Below are positions 58,199-64,000 of a stretch of DNA of 64,000 bases, piece after piece; position 1 is the stretch's first letter, and each line of letters opens with the position of its first letter. This DNA is from CAVZVZ01 sp963778895. GTDB lineage: Bacteria; Actinomycetota; Acidimicrobiia; Acidimicrobiales; Acidimicrobilacustridaceae. The notes under the pieces were generated by a model. That model was not told the DNA's origin, did no database searches, and saw nothing but the letters and a program-made list of their open reading frames with translations. The stretch covers positions 310,001 to 374,000 of the forward strand of contig CAVZVZ010000001.1 in NCBI GenBank assembly GCA_963778895.1, written 5' to 3'. The position numbers and the translations under genes are program-made.

Positions 58199-58735
58199 TC
58201 AGGCCCTCGCCTCGTCGATCAGCCGGCCGAGCTCGGCGACGGCACGGTCGAGGTCGTCGTTCACCACCTCGATCGCACCCAGCTGGTGGCCGAGGGCCAC
58301 CTCTTCGTCGCCCTTGGCGAGGCGGCGCTCCACGGCATCGGGCTCGTCGCCGCGACCTCGAAGGCGCTCGGCCTGCGCCTCGCGACTGGGCGCGACGAGC
58401 AACACGAGCAGGGCATCGGGCGCCCGCTCCTTCACTTGCGCGGCGCCCTGAACATCGATCTCGAGCACGAGATCGCTCCCGGCAGGGAGGTCGTCGGGGG
58501 TGGGCGTTCCGTAGAGATGGCCGAGGAACTCCGCGTGCTCGAGGAATCCACCCGCCGCGAGGCGCGCCTCGAACGCGTCGCGGTCGACATAGGTGTACGC
58601 ATCGGGGGCCTCACCAGGGCGTCGAGCGCGGGTCGTCCAGGACCGGCTCAACCACAGCTGTGGGTCCTGTCCGACGAGTCGTTGAACCACCGTTCCCTTC
58701 CCGACCCCACCAGGGCCGGAAATAACGATGATCAC
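58199..58735 (-). CDS. gmk: Guanylate kinase
   Basis: Phosphorylates GMP to GDP. 178 residues: VIIVISGPGGVGKGTVVQRL (P-loop), LSRSWTTRARRPGEAPDAYT (GMP-binding), GFLEHAEFLGHLYGTP and LVLEIDVQGAAQVKERAPDA. The P-loop has Gly where most Gmk have Ser (GPSGVGKGT). GTG at 58735 gives the normal N-terminus. It follows mihF by 22 nt, as in M. tuberculosis (Rv1388-Rv1389). Confidence 0.94.
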   Translation of the reverse strand: MIIVISGPGGVGKGTVVQRLVGQDPQLWLSRSWTTRARRPGEAPDAYTYVDRDAFEARLAAGGFLEHAEFLGHLYGTPTPDDLPAGSDLVLEIDVQGAAQVKERAPDALLVLLVAPSREAQAERLRGRGDEPDAVERRLAKGDEEVALGHQLGAIEVVNDDLDRAVAELGRLIDEARA

Positions 58736-58757
58736 GGATGAACGAGAAAGATCAGGT

Positions 58758-59081
58758 TCAGCTGGGGAAGGCCTCGAGCAGCGACTTCTTCTGCTGCTCG
58801 CCGAGACCCCGAATACGGCGGGTCTCACTGATGCCGATTTCTTCCATGGTTCGGCGGGCCTTGACCTTGCCGACGCCCGGCAGTGCTTCGAGAACGGCCA
58901 GCACCTTCATCTTGCCGACCGTTTCGTTACCGGGTCCGCTTCCCTGCTCCATGAGCTCCTTCAGGGTCAGAGAACCCATCTTGAGCTTCTCTTTGATCTC
59001 GGCCCGGGCCTTCCTGGCCTCCGCCGCTTTGGCGAGGGCGGCCTGGCGCTGCTCAGGTGTGAGCTGAGGAGGTAGTGGCAT
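58758..59081 (-). CDS. mihF: Actinobacterial integration host factor, mIHF
   Basis: 107 residues. MPLPPQLTPEQRQAALAKAA opens the protein, and the C-terminal helix-two-turn-helix region reads VLAVLEALPGVGKVKARRTM, EEIGISETRRIRGLGEQQKK. mIHF is the essential nucleoid protein of actinobacteria, unrelated to enteric IHF. The ATG at 59081 is preferred over a GTG 9 nt upstream because a TAGCGT box ends 7 nt before it. Confidence 0.94.
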   Translation of the reverse strand: MPLPPQLTPEQRQAALAKAAEARKARAEIKEKLKMGSLTLKELMEQGSGPGNETVGKMKVLAVLEALPGVGKVKARRTMEEIGISETRRIRGLGEQQKKSLLEAFPS

Positions 59082-59088
59082 GCGGATC

Positions 59089-59094
59089 ACGCTA
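59089..59094 (-). promoter_or_regulatory. -10 box of mihF (leaderless)
   Basis: TAGCGT on the minus strand, 7 nt before the ATG, with no ribosome-binding site and no clear -35. Confidence 0.45.
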
Positions 59095-59143
59095 GCTCAG
59101 ACCCCCAGCATGGGCGGGGATATGCGCTGGCAGGGGCGAGGGT

Positions 59144-59878
59144 TCAGACCAGCTCGCCGACGACCGCTGCGGCCGCAGCCGCCGGATCGGCCGCCTGGGT
59201 CACGGCCCGGCCTATGACCAGCACATCTGCGCCGGAGTCGAGCGCCTGGCGCGGGGTGGCGGCCCGGGCCTGATCATGGGCCTCGCTACCGGCAGGCCGG
59301 ATGCCCGGGACGACCGCCACCAGCCGGGGAGCCAGTTCCTTGGCATCCCGGACGTCGGCGGAGGCGCAGACGATCCCGCCACATCCCGCCTCGACGGCCA
59401 GAGCGATGCGATGCGGCACCACGTGAGGCGGCGCGGTGTCGTCCGACGTGAGGACCGTGACCGCCAGCGCGATCGGCTCGGGTAGCCCCGCGGCTGCGGC
59501 GCCTTCGTGGAATCCCTCGACACCGGCGCGGAGCATCGGGCTGTCACCGCGGGCATGCAAGGTGAGGTAGCGAGCGCCGAGTGAACCGAGCACCTTCGAC
59601 GCGTGCTGCACGGTCGTCGGGATGTCGAGCAACTTCAGGTCGACGAACACGTCGAAGCCCGCATCGGCCAGGCTGCTGACGGCGTCGGGACCGGCCGCGC
59701 AGTACAGCTCGAGGCCGACCTTCGCCACACCGAACCACGGGCGCAACATGCGAGCGAGTCGCAACGCCTCGACCAGGTCGTCGAGATCGAGGGCGAGGGC
59801 GAGCTTCGTGCGCAACTCCTCGGGCGCGTTCGTCGCCTCGGGCTGTTTCGTGTCGGGCAGGGGGGCGTCAGGACTCAT
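59144..59878 (-). CDS. pyrF: Orotidine 5'-phosphate decarboxylase
   Basis: Last step of UMP synthesis. 244 residues, intact. LALALDLDDLVEALRLARML and FGVAKVGLELYCAAGPDAVS are the first strands; the catalytic DxKxxD motif reads FVDLKLLDIPTTVQHASKVL; LVAVVPGIRPAGSEAHDQAR and DVLVIGRAVTQAADP bind the phosphate. This is the short bacterial class rather than the longer mycobacterial type. ATG at 59878 overlaps the pyrD stop by 11 nt. The N-terminal 25 residues are Pro/Asp-rich and variable. Confidence 0.93.
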   Translation of the reverse strand: MSPDAPLPDTKQPEATNAPEELRTKLALALDLDDLVEALRLARMLRPWFGVAKVGLELYCAAGPDAVSSLADAGFDVFVDLKLLDIPTTVQHASKVLGSLGARYLTLHARGDSPMLRAGVEGFHEGAAAAGLPEPIALAVTVLTSDDTAPPHVVPHRIALAVEAGCGGIVCASADVRDAKELAPRLVAVVPGIRPAGSEAHDQARAATPRQALDSGADVLVIGRAVTQAADPAAAAAAVVGELV

Positions 59879-60836
59879 GGTGGGCGTCTCCGATGATGTC
59901 GGTGATCGTTCGCACGCCGTGCGCGTCGCACCACGTGGTGAGCTCGGCCAGGACCCGTGCCGGGGCACGGGGATCGGCGAAGGTCGCCGTTCCGATTTGG
60001 ACCGCGGACGCGCCGGCCAGCATCAACTCGACGGCGGCAGCACCGTTGGCCACCCCGCCCACGCCCACGATCGGAAGATCCGGTTCCGCACGATGGACGT
60101 CGTACACCGTGCGCACGGCGACAGGGTGGATGGCGGGGCCCGACAGGCCACCGGCTCCGGCGCCGAGGAGGGGCGCACGCGCCTCGAGATCGAGGACCAT
60201 CCCGGGGATCGTGTTGATGAGCGTGACCGCGCTCGCGCCCGCGGCGCGCACCGCCCGCGCCACCGGCACGACGTCGGTGACCTGGGCCGTGAGCTTCGCC
60301 CACACGGGCTGGGCCAGCGATGTCGTCACCGACTCGATCACGAGCGCAGCATCGGGGGCGGACTGAGCGAACATGGCGTGACCGCGCAGGTTCGGACAGG
60401 ACAGATTCACCTCGACCGCGATCACGTCGGCGGGCGCATCGGCCAACACCTCGGCTGCGGCTCGGTACTCATCGACCGTGCGGCCCCAGATGCTCGCGAC
60501 GACGCGCGCTCCGTGCAGGGTCACGCTCGGCAGTTCGTCCGCCAACCATGTCTTGATGCCATCGCCTTGCAGTCCGACGCTGTTGAGCATCCCCGCGGGG
60601 GTCTCGTGTACCCGAGGGGGCGGGTTACCGGGCCACGGCTCGATCGCCTGTGACTTCACCACGACGGCTCCGAGTTCGCAAAGGGCGACGTAGCGCGCCA
60701 ACTCGTCGCCGTAGCCCGCCGTACCCGATGCGGTCATCACGGGGTTGGGCAAGGACGTGGGCCCGACCGACGTGCGCAGATCGACGTGCGACTCCGCAGC
60801 TGCGCCGCGTCTCGTCCGCGTCCGGGCGCGACTCAT
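59868..60836 (-). CDS. pyrD: Dihydroorotate dehydrogenase, class 1 type
   Basis: 322 residues, intact. SLPNPVMTASGTAGYGDELA, TPAGMLNSVGLQGDG, VEVNLSCPNLRGHAMFAQSA (Cys in the catalytic-loop position) and VGVGGVANGAAAVELMLAGA, ASAVQIGT define a class 1 enzyme. These use fumarate (1A) or NAD through PyrK (1B); the Cys base rather than Ser rules out the membrane class 2 used by mycobacteria. The NLSCPN and GTAGYG forms favour 1B, but no pyrK is in the window. ATG at 60836, 10 nt after the carB stop. Confidence 0.93.
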   Translation of the reverse strand: MSRARTRTRRGAAAESHVDLRTSVGPTSLPNPVMTASGTAGYGDELARYVALCELGAVVVKSQAIEPWPGNPPPRVHETPAGMLNSVGLQGDGIKTWLADELPSVTLHGARVVASIWGRTVDEYRAAAEVLADAPADVIAVEVNLSCPNLRGHAMFAQSAPDAALVIESVTTSLAQPVWAKLTAQVTDVVPVARAVRAAGASAVTLINTIPGMVLDLEARAPLLGAGAGGLSGPAIHPVAVRTVYDVHRAEPDLPIVGVGGVANGAAAVELMLAGASAVQIGTATFADPRAPARVLAELTTWCDAHGVRTITDIIGDAHHES

Positions 60837-60846
60837 AGAGGCCGAC

Positions 60847-63800
60847 TCATAGGGGTAGGGCCAACTGATCGGTCGACACACCTCGGTGGTACTCCTGCAG
60901 GCTGCGCACGCGTATCTCGTGGTGGAGCCAGTCGGCCATGCCGTCGGCCGCGGCCAGCGCGGCGGCGGCGGTCGTGAGCAGCGGAACACCGTGGGCTCCG
61001 GCGGCAGTGCGGATGTGAGCGCCGTCGGCCCTCGGACCCCGACCACGCGGCGAGTTGACGACCATGTCGACCTTGCCGCTCGATATCAACTCGACGGCGT
61101 CGTGGCCGGAAGGGTCGCCGATCTTGGCCACCACGGTGCCCACGTCGATCCCGTTCGCGCGCAGGTGGTCGGCCGTACCCGGCGTAGCCGCGATCGAGAA
61201 TCCGAGCTCGACGAACAGCCGCGCCGCGCGTACGCCGATCGGCTTGTCGCGATCGGCGAGAGACAGGAACACGGTGCCGCTCTCGGGGAGCTTCATGCCC
61301 GCGGCGAGCTGGCTCTTGGCGAAGGCCAACCCGAAGGTGAGGTCGATCCCCATCACCTCGCCGGTCGAACGCATCTCAGGGCCGAGCACGGCATCGGCAT
61401 CGGGGAAGCGACTGAACGGCAGCACAGCTTCCTTCATCGCCAGGTGATCACCGACCACCGGATCGGTCAGCAGACCCTCGACGCGCAACTCGGCGAGCGT
61501 CGCTCCCATCATCACGCGCACAGCGACCTTGGCCAGTGGCACACCGGTCGCCTTGGCGACGAAGGGCACGGTGCGAGACGCCCGCGGGTTGGCTTCGATC
61601 ACGAACACCTGGCCGCTCTTCACTGCGAACTGCACGTTGATCAGGCCGCGCACGTCGAGCTCGTCCGCGATGCGGCGTGTGTAGTCCTCGAGCACACCGA
61701 TCGTCTCGTCGGAGAGTGAATAGGGCGGCAGCGCGCAGGCGCTGTCGCCACTGTGCACTCCCGCTTCCTCGACGTGTTCCATCACCCCGCCGATGACGAA
61801 GTCGCCGGTGTGGTCGCGAATGGCGTCCACGTCGACCTCGGTCGCGTCCTCGAGGAAGCGATCGACGAGGACCGGGCGCTCGGCCGAGAGCCCGCCTTCC
61901 CGTCCGAGACTGCCGAACCCGGCCAAGGCCTTCATGGCCCTGCGCAGGTCTTCCTCGTCGTAGACGATCTCCATGGCGCGACCGCCGAGCACGTAGCTCG
62001 GACGCATCAGCACCGGGTACCCCACGCGATCGACCACGGCGAGCGCGGCGTCGACCGTGCTGGCCGTGCCTCCCGCCGGCTGCGGGATCTCCAAGCGGGC
62101 GCACAACGCGTTCCACCGCTCGCGGTCTTCGGCGAGGTCGATCGATGCCGCGCTGGTTCCGCGGACCAATTCGGGCGGAAGGATGTTGGCCAGCTTCAGC
62201 GGTGTCTGGCCCCCCAAGCTCACGATCACACCGATCGGTTCCTCGGCCTCGAGCACGTTCATGACGTCCTCGTAGGTGAGCGGCTCGAAGTACAGGCGAT
62301 CGCTCGTGTCGTAGTCGGTCGAGACGGTCTCGGGATTGCAGTTGATCATGATCGTTTCGAACCCCGCGTCGCGCAGCGCGAAGCTGGCGTGCACGCAGCA
62401 GTAGTCGAACTCGATCCCCTGCCCGATCCGGTTGGGACCGGATCCGAGGATGACGACCTTGGGCCGGTCACTCGGACGCACTTCGTCCTCGTCCTCGTAG
62501 GTGGAGTAGTAGTACGGCGTGTCGGCTTCGAATTCGGCACCACAGGTGTCGACGGTCTTGAACGTCGGGCGCACGCCGGCCTGCAACCGCGCCGCCGCGC
62601 ACATCGTTCTCGGCCACGCTCCACAGCCAGCCGAGCTGCGCGTCCGAGAAGCCGAGCCGCTTGGCGCGCCGCCAGTCGCGTCGCGTCATGGCGGCGAACC
62701 CGGTCGCGGCGAGATGCTCGCGTTCGTCGATGATCATCGAGATCTGGTCGAGGAACCACGGATCGACGCGGGTGGCTTCGTAGACCCGATCGATGCTCAC
62801 CCCACGCCGCAGCACCGCCTCGAGCTGGAAGGGACGGTCGGGCGTGGCGATGGCGGCCTGTCGCAGCAGGTCGTCGTCGGACAGTTCGTCGAGCAGCGCC
62901 TCGCCCGGGTCGCAGTTCAGCCCGTAGCGACCCTGTTCCAGCGAGCGGAGGCCCTTCTGTAACGATTCCGGGAACGTGCGGCCAATCGCCATCGCCTCGC
63001 CGACTGACTGCATCTGCGTCCCCAGCACGCCGGCCGTGCCGGGGAACTTCTCGAAGGCCCAACGCGGCACCTTGGTCACGACGTAGTCGATGGTCGGCTC
63101 GAAGCTGGCCGGCGTCTTCCTGGTGATGTCGTTCGGGATCTCGTCGAGCGTGTAGCCGACTGCGAGTTTGGCGGCGATCTTCGCGATCGGAAAACCGGTG
63201 GCCTTCGACGCCAGCGCCGACGAACGGCTCACGCGCGGGTTCATCTCGATGATGACCATGTCGCCGTTGGTCGGGTCGAGCGCGAACTGCACGTTCGACC
63301 CGCCGGTCTCGACACCGACCCGGCGGATGCACGCGAACGCGGCGTCGCGCATGGCTTGGTACTCGACGTCGCTCAACGTCTGCGCCGGTGCCACCGTGAC
63401 CGAGTCACCCGTGTGCACGCCCATGGGATCGAAGTTCTCGATGGAACAGATGACCACGCAGTTGTCGGCGCGGTCGCGCATGACCTCTAGCTCGAACTCC
63501 TTCCACCCCGCGATCGACTTCTCGATCAGGATCTCGGAGATGGGGCTGGCCTCGAGTCCGCGCCCCGCGAGCGTGCGGAACTCGTCCGCGGTGGCGGCGA
63601 TGCCCGTGCCGCGCCCACCGAGGATGAACGCGGGCCGGATCACCACCGGCAGACCGACCTGATCGACCGCCTCCAACGCCTCGTCGAGGTCGTGCGCGAT
63701 CGCCGAGGCCGGGGTGATCAACCCGATCTCGCCCATCGCCGTCTTGAACCGCTCTCGGTCCTCGGCGGTCGTGATCGCCTCGGCCGTCGCGCCGATGAGC

Positions 63801-64000
63801 TCGACGTCGAACTCCTCGAGGACGCCGGACTCGCTGAGCTCCATCGCCAGGTTCAGCGCCGTCTGACCGCCGAGGGTCGGCAGGAGCGCATCCGGGCGCT
63901 CCCGCTGGATGATCTTGCGGAGGATCCCCGCGTCGAGCGGTTCGATGTAGGTGGCGTCGGCGAAATCCGGGTCGGTCATGATCGTCGCCGGGTTCGAGTT
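60847..64000 (-). CDS. carB: Carbamoyl-phosphate synthase large subunit, 5' end outside window, one frameshift
   Basis: Supplies carbamoyl phosphate for arginine and pyrimidines. About 1,050 residues are visible, starting at NSNPATIMTDPDFADATYIE near the ATP-grasp start. Two homologous ATP-grasp halves are seen: GGQTALNLAMELSESGVLEE, RPAFILGGRGTGIAATADEF in the first; VILGSGPNRIGQGIEFDYCC, GGQTPLKLANILPPELVRGT, RPSYVLGGRAMEIVYDEEDL in the second. The C-terminal MGS-like allosteric domain ends STDQLALPL. One extra base near 62605 breaks the frame between halves (AEND to RAAARLQAG). carA would lie upstream. Confidence 0.95.

Overview
The window is a GC-rich chromosomal segment of an actinobacterium. 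The 16S rRNA, the infC-rpmI-rplT-tsnR-pheST-argCJBDFRGH gene order and the pyrG-recN-nadK-tlyA block point to Actinomycetota. From the look of the 16S I lean towards class Acidimicrobiia, with moderate confidence. Almost every gene lies on the minus strand. I see no IS element, prophage, CRISPR array or tRNA. The content is mostly housekeeping: nucleotide, arginine, riboflavin and histidine synthesis, translation and replication.

Layout from left to right. 1-7.9 kb: xerD (cut by the edge), NUDIX, pyrG, DUF952, recN, nadK, tlyA, a phasin-like protein and a HAD phosphatase, the order of M. tuberculosis Rv1692-Rv1701. 7.9-15 kb: DUF1015 (+ strand), korAB, class I aldolase, a short SSB and a TPR protein. 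15-20.7 kb: one rRNA operon (16S-23S-5S, minus strand) with promoter, processing stems and terminator. 20.7-32.5 kb: tyrS, a small membrane protein, NUDIX, mpg, thioesterase and the full arginine operon argC-J-B-D-F-R-G-H. 32.5-36.7 kb: a transglutaminase / alpha-E / ATP-grasp cassette and a VapBC pair. 36.8-42.7 kb: pheST, tsnR-like methyltransferase, rplT, rpmI, infC. 42.7-45.1 kb: DUF1844, hisG, a cold-shock-like protein and a VIT1-type transporter. 45.1-48.8 kb: ribD-ribE-ribBA-ribH behind an FMN riboswitch. 48.8-64 kb: mogA-like, rsmB, fmt, def, an RsmC-like methyltransferase, trmH, GrpB, priA, metK, coaBC, rpoZ, gmk, mihF, pyrF, pyrD and carB (cut by the edge), close to M. tuberculosis Rv1384-Rv1416.

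Two features dominate the reading. First, about 50 single-base indels, mostly insertions, break some 22 conserved genes, including ones that cannot be dispensable (pyrG, pheS, carB, def). They look like consensus errors rather than pseudogenes. I give the extent of each repaired gene and the position of each shift; the repaired lengths are multiples of three. Second, many genes start 6-8 nt after a TANNNT -10 box, which implies leaderless transcription, while genes inside operons are joined by ATGA, GTGA or TGATG overlaps.

The observations I rate highest are an infC gene that seems to start at AUA behind an attenuator-like hairpin, a leaderless argC promoter with a possible ArgR site on its -35 box, the ATP-grasp/alpha-E/transglutaminase cassette of unknown substrate just upstream of the arginine operon, and a cold-shock-like gene after hisG that is hidden by four indels.
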